From NCBI GenBank assembly GCA_041180805.1, contig JBEGQX010000079.1, positions 1 through 28,648 of the forward strand: a DNA stretch of 28,648 bases, written 5' to 3'. Every line of letters starts with the position of its first letter. Within the stretch, counting starts at the first letter, position 1. Made by a program: the position numbers and the translations under genes. The notes below the pieces were generated by a model. The model ran no database searches. It was not told where the DNA came from and saw only the letters and a program-made list of their open reading frames with translations. The stretch comes from JBEGQX01 sp041180805. GTDB taxonomy: Bacteria; Planctomycetota; Planctomycetia; Gemmatales; Gemmataceae. Of the stretch, positions 6,582 to 13,448 are shown piece after piece.

Positions 6582-7772
6582 ATGCCAAAAAAGCGAGATA
6601 ATATCACGATGGTTTCCCACCATTTTAATTGGATTATTTACCAACGTGATGGCGTGTTCTACGCTGATGGTCGAAATAACACCAAACCCTTGGGAAGGTA
6701 TTCTCTTGGTGTTAAAACCAAGGGGGAGATACCCGAAAGGCTTTATCATCTTGATGAAGTTCTGTCTTCGTCAAGGACAAATCCGGTTTCATTAAAGGCT
6801 AGGGAACCACTGGTTCTTGAAGAGGGGCGAAGCCTTTACATGGAGCATCAGGGCCGGCCTCGAAGTATGGGTGGCGTAAAACCCTCCTCATTCAAACGGT
6901 ACCGGGCGGTGTTGGACAAATTTATTCCATTTTGCAACTCTAATGCAAAAATCAGAAATTGGGATCAGGTTAACACCCTGGTGATTGAGAAATATGCCGG
7001 CTGGCTTGATAAAAATGGTTACGCCTTCCGTACCCAGTATTTTGAAATAAATTGTTTAAAACAAGTTATCAATTGGATCGTTGAGAATGATTTGATATTA
7101 AAACCATCAAAAATAAATATCAAATTATCGAAGGCCAAAGGCTCTGACACTTATTGCTGGATGCCTGAGGAAGTGCAGGCCATGATTAATCTTTGCGAAT
7201 CCAATAAGAAGTTGCAGTGGCTAGGTGATGTAATTGGGGCTTTGGCATCAACAGGACTGCGAATTTCGGAGTTGGCATCGCTAAGGTGGGAGGATATTGA
7301 TTTTGAAAATCATAGAATCCAAATCAAGGATGAATCCGCTCTGGCTGGAATTAGAAAACCCAAACGAGAAATTCGGACTACCAAAAGTAGCCGGAGTCGA
7401 TCGTTTCCTATCCATAGTAATTTGCAACCTATACTTGATAGGTTGAAGAATTTTAAAGGAAAGGACGGATTGGTATTCCATGGTCCTTTAGGCGGAAGAC
7501 TGAAGCCTGATACCATCCGGAATATTTTGAAAAGGGATGTACTTGACTGTTTAGCCGGTCGTTTTCCATCATCTGATGGGTCAAAGGGATTTAAGGACGG
7601 CAGGCTTCACAGCTTTCGGCATTTTTTCTGTTCTGCATGTGCAAACAATCGGGTACCCGAGGCCATGGTGATGAGTTGGCTGGGCCATCAAGATTCTGAA
7701 ATGGTGAGATATTATTACCACCTTCACGATAATATGGCCCGCCAATTCATGTCTGAAGTGAGGTTATATTAA
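6582..7772 (+). CDS. Tyrosine recombinase (phage-type integrase)
   Basis: A 396-residue site-specific recombinase with AAGGAG 6 nt before its ATG. Residues about 65-180 fit the N-terminal SAM-like core-binding domain. The catalytic domain shows box I STGLRISELASLRW (R227), a basic hairpin, LHSFRH (H343, R346), LGHQDSEMVRYYYH (H369) and a Tyr cluster 377-379, of which Y378 aligns best with the XerD nucleophile (nine residues after the LGH histidine). All catalytic residues seem intact. The gene is paired with an excisionase-like gene upstream and ends 159 nt before the 3' end of a tRNA-Ser gene on the opposite strand. That is the classical arrangement of an element integrated at a tRNA 3' end. 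Codons are AT-rich compared with the genes right of the tRNA. Confidence 0.92.
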   Translation: MPKKRDNITMVSHHFNWIIYQRDGVFYADGRNNTKPLGRYSLGVKTKGEIPERLYHLDEVLSSSRTNPVSLKAREPLVLEEGRSLYMEHQGRPRSMGGVKPSSFKRYRAVLDKFIPFCNSNAKIRNWDQVNTLVIEKYAGWLDKNGYAFRTQYFEINCLKQVINWIVENDLILKPSKINIKLSKAKGSDTYCWMPEEVQAMINLCESNKKLQWLGDVIGALASTGLRISELASLRWEDIDFENHRIQIKDESALAGIRKPKREIRTTKSSRSRSFPIHSNLQPILDRLKNFKGKDGLVFHGPLGGRLKPDTIRNILKRDVLDCLAGRFPSSDGSKGFKDGRLHSFRHFFCSACANNRVPEAMVMSWLGHQDSEMVRYYYHLHDNMARQFMSEVRLY

Positions 7773-7831
7773 AATGCAAAACTTGTTTTGTTACGATCCA
7801 ATCATGGATTAAAGGGGGCGAAAACAGGCCT

Positions 7832-7869
7832 TGATTGGCACAATGATTGGCACAGTACTGTGTCAATCA
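7832..7869. repeat. Direct repeat plus 26-bp palindrome between integrase and tRNA
   Basis: GATTGGCACA occurs twice as a direct repeat (7833-7842 and 7845-7854). The second copy is half of a near-perfect palindrome (7844-7869, arms TGATTGGCACAGT and ACTGTGTCAATCA, one G/T mismatch). This arrangement fits arm-type integrase or excisionase binding sites near an attachment site. A terminator role is less likely because no T-tract follows. Confidence 0.6.
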
Positions 7870-7931
7870 AAAGTATTAAAGTTGCAAGCTGTTTATTAGT
7901 AATGAATTATAAAATCCAAAAAGGAGCAAAA

Positions 7932-8018
<87 letters not shown>

Positions 8019-8154
8019 GGCTATACCTAAATCCTAGAAATCCATGGTAGTTGTGTCAATTATTCCCGCAAGAATAAGAAAGTTGCGCCCGAAAAATAAA
8101 CCCTTACAATCGATACGGACAGTTTTGTAATTCCCACCTTTTTGGAGTTTCACG

Positions 8155-8805
8155 ATGAGATTTTCCGTTTCCCGCCTGGCAGCACTCTGCCTTTGTTTTG
8201 CTATGGTTGCCGCCATTTCCCGCGCGGCTGACAAGGATGGCTATATTGCACTTGCCAACGGCAAGAACATGGATGGCTGGAAAGCCTTCTATGATCCCAA
8301 ATCCAAGGTAGATACCAGCAAAAACCTTACCCCCAAAGAAAATGGTTTTGTATGCTCCGGGGTGCCAACAGGCTTTTTCTACACAGAAAAATCCTTCTCA
8401 AATTATGTTCTGGAATACGAATGGAGATTTCCCGAAGGCAGCAAGCCAGAAAGCAACTCCGGTTGCCTGGTTCACATGCAGGAACCTTTCAACAAGATTT
8501 TCCCCAAGTGCCTGGAACCACAAGGCAGATATTTAAACCATGGCAAGATCTTCACCATTGGAATGGCCAAGGATGAAGTCGAATACAACAAATTTGACCA
8601 GGAATTGCTTACCAAGCAACTCAAGCCCATGGGTCAATGGAGCAAAACCGAGGTAACCTGCTCCAAGGATGGAGTGGTAAAAGTAAAGGTGAATGGTGTG
8701 CAGGTTAGCGAATGCAAAAGCAAGCTGACCAGCGGCCCCATCGGTTTTCAATCCGAAGGCACGGAAGTTCACTTCAGGAACATTCGCCTGAAACAGCTTC
8801 CATAA
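8155..8805 (+). CDS. Exported DUF1080 (3-keto-disaccharide hydrolase-like) protein
   Basis: A 216-residue protein with GGAG upstream of its ATG and a clear Sec signal peptide (hydrophobic LAALCLCFAMVAAI, cleavage likely after SRA at about residue 24). The mature part begins KDGYIALANGKNMDGWKAFY, the hallmark start of DUF1080 domains (residues about 28-214), and ends with PIGFQSEGTEVHFRNIRLK, also typical. DUF1080 is a concanavalin-like beta-sandwich, and some members hydrolyse 3-keto-glycosides. Planctomycetes carry many copies, generally in polysaccharide breakdown, and the substrate here is unknown. The stop is only 2 nt from the end of the convergent M24 peptidase gene. Confidence 0.88.
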   Translation: MRFSVSRLAALCLCFAMVAAISRAADKDGYIALANGKNMDGWKAFYDPKSKVDTSKNLTPKENGFVCSGVPTGFFYTEKSFSNYVLEYEWRFPEGSKPESNSGCLVHMQEPFNKIFPKCLEPQGRYLNHGKIFTIGMAKDEVEYNKFDQELLTKQLKPMGQWSKTEVTCSKDGVVKVKVNGVQVSECKSKLTSGPIGFQSEGTEVHFRNIRLKQLP

Positions 8806-8807
8806 TT

Positions 8808-9896
8808 TTAAACCAGGCTGATAACATGGGGGGTAAGGTTTTCGAACCCCCCATCTGTGATCAGGTAATTTCTTTCAATTCTAAGCCCACCAACACCGGG
8901 CACATAAAGGCCCGGTTCTAAAGTAATCACATCTCCAACGGTAAGAACCTCGTCTGAACCCGGCACAATAAAAGGTGCCTCCGGGTGAGACAAACCCAAG
9001 CCATGGCCGGCATGGTGGGGAAAATGCTCGCCCATGGATGCGTTTTCGAACACCCCCATGACCGATTGGTAAACTTCCGCGCACGGGGCGCCATCCATCA
9101 GGCGATTTTCACCCGCAGCCAACGCTTTCAAAGCCAGGTCCATCAATTGCTGCTGCCTGACTGTGGGATTCTTTCCCACCACAAGGGTATTTGTAAAGTC
9201 GCTTCGATAGCCCCATAAGACCACCGAAAAATCCAGAATGAACATATCGCCATCCAGAAGGATGGAATTGGTGGGAGGCCCACCCTTACGCTCTGGGCCT
9301 GCGGAGATGGCAAAGTCGCCATACACAATCGCCGCCTGCCCCGCAGCCAGAGTGCAGGCTTTTTGAACACCAGCATACACTTCCAGTTCCGTCATCCCCT
9401 GGGCGATATTTGCCCGAGCCCATTCATGGCCCGCAAGCGATGCCTGAACACATTTTTTAAGGATGGCAACTTCATCCGGGTACTTTTTGCGGCGCAACTG
9501 GCCCAATGCTTTGAATATTTGCGAACCCGTTTCAGTACCGGGAATATCCGAGATGTAAAGCCCGGGGAATCGGGATTGGAATTTGGCAACCAGTGCAAGA
9601 TCCCTTTGGGTCTTGGCAGGCTGAATTCCATCGTACCAATGCACACACACCTTTTCGGTAACACAACTACCAAGCACCGAATCCGGCAGGCGATCATCAT
9701 GGAACAAAACACAGGTGCCATCCGGGTTGATCACCAGGATTCCCCCAAATCCAGCACCAAGGCTAAAGGGATCCACAAAAAATCCGGCAAGGTACATCAA
9801 GTTGGCGGGGTTGGATAGCACCAAAGGAATGGATGGGTTTCCCACCATTTCGAGGAATTTTTTTCGGCGTTGTTCGCAATACCTGGCATCCAGCAT
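8808..9896 (-). CDS. M24 family metallopeptidase (Xaa-Pro aminopeptidase/dipeptidase-like)
   Basis: I chose ATG 9896 (362 residues) because AAAGGAG lies 8 nt before it, and the open frame further upstream looks non-coding. Residues about 5-130 fit a creatinase-type N-terminal domain. The rest is the pita-bread catalytic domain with all five metal ligands visible: FILDFSV, YRSDFTNT, PHHAGHGLGL, LEPGLYVPG and LRIERNYL. The family cleaves Xaa-Pro peptides or dipeptides using two divalent metals, usually in the cytoplasm. No signal peptide is seen. The length is normal. The exact specificity (aminopeptidase P or prolidase) cannot be told from motifs alone. Confidence 0.9.
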   Translation of the reverse strand: MLDARYCEQRRKKFLEMVGNPSIPLVLSNPANLMYLAGFFVDPFSLGAGFGGILVINPDGTCVLFHDDRLPDSVLGSCVTEKVCVHWYDGIQPAKTQRDLALVAKFQSRFPGLYISDIPGTETGSQIFKALGQLRRKKYPDEVAILKKCVQASLAGHEWARANIAQGMTELEVYAGVQKACTLAAGQAAIVYGDFAISAGPERKGGPPTNSILLDGDMFILDFSVVLWGYRSDFTNTLVVGKNPTVRQQQLMDLALKALAAGENRLMDGAPCAEVYQSVMGVFENASMGEHFPHHAGHGLGLSHPEAPFIVPGSDEVLTVGDVITLEPGLYVPGVGGLRIERNYLITDGGFENLTPHVISLV

Positions 9897-10089
9897 GAGG
9901 ACCACTCCTTTAGTTGATATTAAGTTTAGGATAAGGGTTGGGACAAATTTAGTCGATACATCAGTCACAACCCGCAAGCTTTATCAGGAATCCCGCCAGA
10001 TAAACCAAGCTGGCATTGATACCCCTTCGCAAGCAATTTAATTTGGATTCTCAGGGCGATTTTCCGCCTTTCTTGCAAGAGTTCAACGC

Positions 10090-11241
10090 ATGCTTCATTT
10101 GCGAAACATCAATCTTATCTGTATCTGCTCTTTTTGGGTTGTAACCCAATCCAATGCCATCGAACCCGCGAACGAATTGAATGAAGTCCAAATCAAAGCA
10201 CTCATCAAAACATTGGGCTCCGAATCATTTGTATCCCGGGAACAGGCCGGCGAAATGCTTCTACTTCAGGGAAATAAAAGCATACCCGCTCTCAAGGAAG
10301 CCACCCAGAGCAACGATCTGGAAGTGGCACGAAGAGCAAGAATACTGCTGAATGAAATTCAAACCACTGAGAAAAGCACCCTGCTTAAGGGCTTCGTGGA
10401 GGCTGGCGAAAAAAACGGGACTCTGCCCGGCTGGGATCGTTTCCAGAAACTTGTCGGGAATGACAAAAAGTCACGCGAATTCTACGCTGGTATTTTCCGA
10501 AAAGATGGGGCCCTGATTGAGGATAGCGAGACAGATGCCAAAATTGGCCTGGAGATTCTTTCCTCCAAGGCGTTGGGCCTTCATAACACCTTGTACAACG
10601 GTGTTTCCGAAAAGTCCGCCCCGATAGACATATTAGAAATTAGCACGGTGTTATTTCTTGCAACCAACCCGGCCATTAAGCTCCCCCAGGAAATCACCTA
10701 CAACATCACCAATCTTCTTTATCAGCAACCTTCCCGAACGATACTAGGTGAAACAAATCCACACCCATATCGCAAGTTGATCATTAGCTGGATGCTGAAC
10801 CAGAGCGACCCGAACATTGTTTCACAGCATCTTTACCTTTCGCTGAACTTGAACTTAAAAGAAGGAATGCTGCTAGCTAGAAGATGCATTGAAAACAAAG
10901 AAATGCCCGTTTACACCAAAGCTGTTGCCATGACCCTGGTCGGCAAACTGGGTGGACCGGATGATTCCCGGCTACTGGATCCTTATCTGGAAGACACCTC
11001 ACTGGTGGGAAATTTTCAACTTGCGGATCAGCAAAAGGGAAGCACCCAGATTCGTGATGTCGCGCTGGCCATGCTGATTCAAATGGAAAAGAAATCGCAC
11101 AAGGATTACGGATTTAGTTTTGCCCGTGCGAACCTAACCATGCACTTCAACCCATACACCATGGGTTTCACCTCGAACGAGGCACGGACAAGCGCATTTG
11201 TGAAGTGGCAAAGTTCAAAAAATCAAACTAGCCAGAAATAA
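10090..11241 (+). CDS. Exported protein with HEAT-like repeat, unknown function
   Basis: A 383-residue protein with a short Sec-type signal peptide (hydrophobic INLICICSFWVV, cleavage about residue 23 at SNA). Residues about 30-95 form a helical repeat typical of planctomycete exported proteins: ESFVSREQAGEMLLLQGNKS, then a 'PALKEA...DLEVARRARILLNEI' unit, which resembles a HEAT/armadillo pair. The remainder (100-383) is mostly helical with no motif I recognise, and LVGKLGGPDDSRLLDPYLED may be another HEAT unit. Such proteins usually serve as scaffolds in the periplasm. It is divergent from the M24 gene, and its 3' end faces the receiver-HATPase gene with a 12-nt gap. Confidence 0.75.
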   Translation: MLHLRNINLICICSFWVVTQSNAIEPANELNEVQIKALIKTLGSESFVSREQAGEMLLLQGNKSIPALKEATQSNDLEVARRARILLNEIQTTEKSTLLKGFVEAGEKNGTLPGWDRFQKLVGNDKKSREFYAGIFRKDGALIEDSETDAKIGLEILSSKALGLHNTLYNGVSEKSAPIDILEISTVLFLATNPAIKLPQEITYNITNLLYQQPSRTILGETNPHPYRKLIISWMLNQSDPNIVSQHLYLSLNLNLKEGMLLARRCIENKEMPVYTKAVAMTLVGKLGGPDDSRLLDPYLEDTSLVGNFQLADQQKGSTQIRDVALAMLIQMEKKSHKDYGFSFARANLTMHFNPYTMGFTSNEARTSAFVKWQSSKNQTSQK

Positions 11242-11253
11242 GCCAGGGTTCGA

Positions 11254-12231
11254 TCAGGTTGCCGTATTTTTCTTGATCATGGTGATCTGGTTACCCTTTT
11301 CATTATGCTCCACATGATCCATGAAAGTGGAGATAAGTACCATTCCACGCCCACTAACCTTGTTCATGTTTTCAGGTTCAAAAGGGCTGGCAACCGACTT
11401 GGGATTAAATCCCGGTCCCTCATCACGGATGATAAAGCAAAGCTGATCCCTGGACATTCTGGCGCTGAAATAAACCTTGCGATTTTTAAAAGGATCCCTG
11501 GCCCTGCGCTCTTCCGCTGCGCGGTAGAAAATTTCCTCATCCACATCGCGCATCTTTGAATCCAACTCCAGGTTACCATGAAGGATGGCGTTTGTAAGCG
11601 CCTCGTGCAAGGCCACGCCTATGAGCAACATGGAACCCGGTTCAAAGAATTGTAACTGGCCGACTAATTGTTCAATATGGCTGACAAGTGGCGACACATG
11701 GGAAATATCGTTCTCGATTTCAAACTGCACTTCGTGCGAGGCGATGGCGGAACGCACTATCTGGTGGTTTTTTTCAGATCGTACATTGGAGAGAACCTCG
11801 TCAAGCGCGGAGTGAAGTTCTTTGGCCAGCTTCTTTTTTGGAACATAGTTTGCAGCCCCGGCCTGAAGCACCTGAATGGCCAGTTCTTCGTTACCATGGG
11901 CGGTCATGAGAACAATCGGGGTCTTTGGAAAATCTTTTTTTACCCGAGTGACCAGTTCCACGCCGTCCATATCGGGCATGAACATATCGGTAAGGATAAC
12001 ATCGGGTGAATAGTTTCGAACAAAGTGTATGGCTTCTTCGCCACTGGAGGCATAATTAACCTGCCAACCGGGCCTGGTATTTACCAACCCACCGACCAGA
12101 TGACGGTCCACGGGGGAATCATCCACTATCAGCACCCTGCGGGATGACCGGGTTTCTTTATGGTCTGAATGGTCGGGATGAATGGTCAAGGGAAACCAAC
12201 GCTCCTCATAGATGCCCAAAGCAGGGTTCAA
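11254..12231 (-). CDS. Response regulator receiver fused to an anti-sigma-type HATPase domain
   Basis: A 325-residue cytoplasmic protein. Residues 32-150 are a receiver domain: acidic pair D37/D38 in VLIVDDSPVDR, phosphoacceptor D82 in ILTDMFMPDMDG, T110 and the lysine in YVPKKK. Residues about 165-320 form an RsbW/SpoIIAB-like HATPase: HEALTNAILHGN (E210, N214), DEGPGFNP and SGRGMVLIST. The output is probably a phospho-controlled switch on an anti-sigma antagonist, but no partner is encoded nearby. The start appears to be TTG 12231: a stop codon lies in frame at 12256-12258, no upstream ATG exists in frame, and GAGGG sits 10 nt before the TTG. The next in-frame ATG would cut the receiver domain. 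Confidence 0.88.
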   Translation of the reverse strand: MNPALGIYEERWFPLTIHPDHSDHKETRSSRRVLIVDDSPVDRHLVGGLVNTRPGWQVNYASSGEEAIHFVRNYSPDVILTDMFMPDMDGVELVTRVKKDFPKTPIVLMTAHGNEELAIQVLQAGAANYVPKKKLAKELHSALDEVLSNVRSEKNHQIVRSAIASHEVQFEIENDISHVSPLVSHIEQLVGQLQFFEPGSMLLIGVALHEALTNAILHGNLELDSKMRDVDEEIFYRAAEERRARDPFKNRKVYFSARMSRDQLCFIIRDEGPGFNPKSVASPFEPENMNKVSGRGMVLISTFMDHVEHNEKGNQITMIKKNTAT

Positions 12232-12368
12232 ATCTTCAAAGCCCTCGAACGACTGCTAATTTAAATTGTATCCCAAATCAACTGGATTAGAATAGTAAGA
12301 GTTCCGCTTTGAAAAAGAGTTTTTTCGGGAACCAAAATACCTGCAATTGTCAAACCGGTTCCAAAAGC

Positions 12369-13448
12369 ATGAGTCAGCCAAAACAAAGAACTGAAAATAA
12401 TTCACCTGTCCCGAAAGGCTCCGGGGATAAGCCAAACAGATCCCGATTGTATATGGCAGGCCTGGCTTGCCTGATATTTTTTGGAGCTGTTTCCCTGCTG
12501 ATTCTAATTCCCAAGTCGCCGGAGGGCATGGTTTGGATTCCCCCGGGTGAATTTTTCATGGGGGATGACTCCGACCCCAAGAAATACCCTGATGCCCTGC
12601 CCATCCACAAGGTACGACTCAAAGGGTTCTACATCGATGTAACCGAGGTTACAAATGCACAATTTCGCAAGTTTGTGGATGCCACCAATTACAAGACTAT
12701 TGCAGAACAACCTCTGGACCCCAAGGACTTTCCGGATGTTCCCCTAGAGAAACTGAAGCCGGGGGCTGGTGTGTTTTCCCCCCCCAAACATGAAGTGGTG
12801 GATTGCAGCGAGTGCAACCAATGGTGGGAATACAAGGAGGGTGTTTGCTGGAAACATCCGGAAGGGCCTAACAGCAACCTTAATGGCAAAGAAAACCATC
12901 CCGTGGTTTACATCGCATGGGATGATGCGGTTGCCTACTGCAAATGGGCCGGAAAGCGCCTGCCTACCGAGGCCGAGTGGGAATACGCGGCACGCGGCGG
13001 GCTGGAACGCAAAGCCTATGCCTGGGGTAATGATTCCCCTTTTGAGGGCAAACCCCGCGCCAACATCTGGCAAGGCCCTTTCCCAAATCGCAACGATAAA
13101 ACGGATGGCTTTCTTCTTACTTCCCCGGTCAGAACATTCCCACCAAATGGTTATGGGCTTTATGATGTTTCTGGAAATGTTTGGGAATGGTGCGCTGATT
13201 GGTACAGGCCCGATTCCTATTCCATGCCAGACCATCTTTTGGGGCCAGGGATTCCAGCCGTTAATCCCAAAGGTCCTGGCACTCCTATTGATCCCCATGG
13301 CAACCAGTCCAAAGTGCGTGTGCAAAGGGGCGGATCTTTCCTTTGCAGTTCGAACTATTGTGTTCGATACCGGGTTGGGCTGAGAATGCACGGCGCACAG
13401 GACACCGGGCTTTCCCATACCGGCTTTCGTTGTGTGAAGGATCCATGA
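12369..13448 (+). CDS. Membrane-anchored formylglycine-generating enzyme (FGE) with catalytic cysteine pair
   Basis: A 359-residue protein from ATG 12369 (a TTG 20 codons upstream is the alternative). A membrane anchor spans residues about 27-48 (MAGLACLIFFGAVSLLILIP), placing the rest outside the cytoplasm. The FGE-sulfatase domain starts at EGMVWIPPGEFFMGDD and includes RLPTEAEWEYAARGG and VSGNVWEWCADWY. The end holds RGGSFLCSSNYCVRYR, where C326 and C331 keep the spacing of the human FGE pair C336/C341, and GFRCVKDP. The copper-dependent enzyme converts a sulfatase cysteine to formylglycine. Many bacterial FGE-like domains lack the pair, so its presence argues for real activity. The stop overlaps the next start (ATGA), indicating translational coupling. 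Confidence 0.9.
   Translation: MSQPKQRTENNSPVPKGSGDKPNRSRLYMAGLACLIFFGAVSLLILIPKSPEGMVWIPPGEFFMGDDSDPKKYPDALPIHKVRLKGFYIDVTEVTNAQFRKFVDATNYKTIAEQPLDPKDFPDVPLEKLKPGAGVFSPPKHEVVDCSECNQWWEYKEGVCWKHPEGPNSNLNGKENHPVVYIAWDDAVAYCKWAGKRLPTEAEWEYAARGGLERKAYAWGNDSPFEGKPRANIWQGPFPNRNDKTDGFLLTSPVRTFPPNGYGLYDVSGNVWEWCADWYRPDSYSMPDHLLGPGIPAVNPKGPGTPIDPHGNQSKVRVQRGGSFLCSSNYCVRYRVGLRMHGAQDTGLSHTGFRCVKDP

Larger units (their letters stand above)
1400..7931. mobile_element. Probable integrative island at the tRNA-Ser 3' end (left boundary not found)
   Basis: The right edge is inferred from an integrase/excisionase pair next to the 3' end of tRNA-Ser(GGA). The content is accessory in style: a three-gene AAA+/VWA cassette, tiny ORFs separated by hairpins, and an orphan protein, with visibly AT-rich sequence from about 4800 onward. 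No second copy of the tRNA 3' end was found in the window, so the left boundary is a guess and the AAA+ operon could lie outside the element. The element may also extend beyond position 1. Confidence 0.5.

Noticed and set aside
7833..7854. GATTGGCACA repeats as a CRISPR remnant
   Set aside because: There are only two copies, 2 nt apart, without spacers of normal length and with no cas genes.
8841..8852. TTCGAACCCCCC as a second copy of the tRNA-Ser T arm (attachment site)
   Set aside because: The match is only about 11 bases. It lies in the M24 coding sequence on the wrong side of the tRNA.
12309..12368. Upstream TTG start adding 20 residues to the FGE protein
   Set aside because: The added residues (MKKSFFGNQNTCNCQTGSKS) look non-conserved and TTG is a weak start. 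It cannot be fully excluded, because ATG 12369 also lacks a strong ribosome site.
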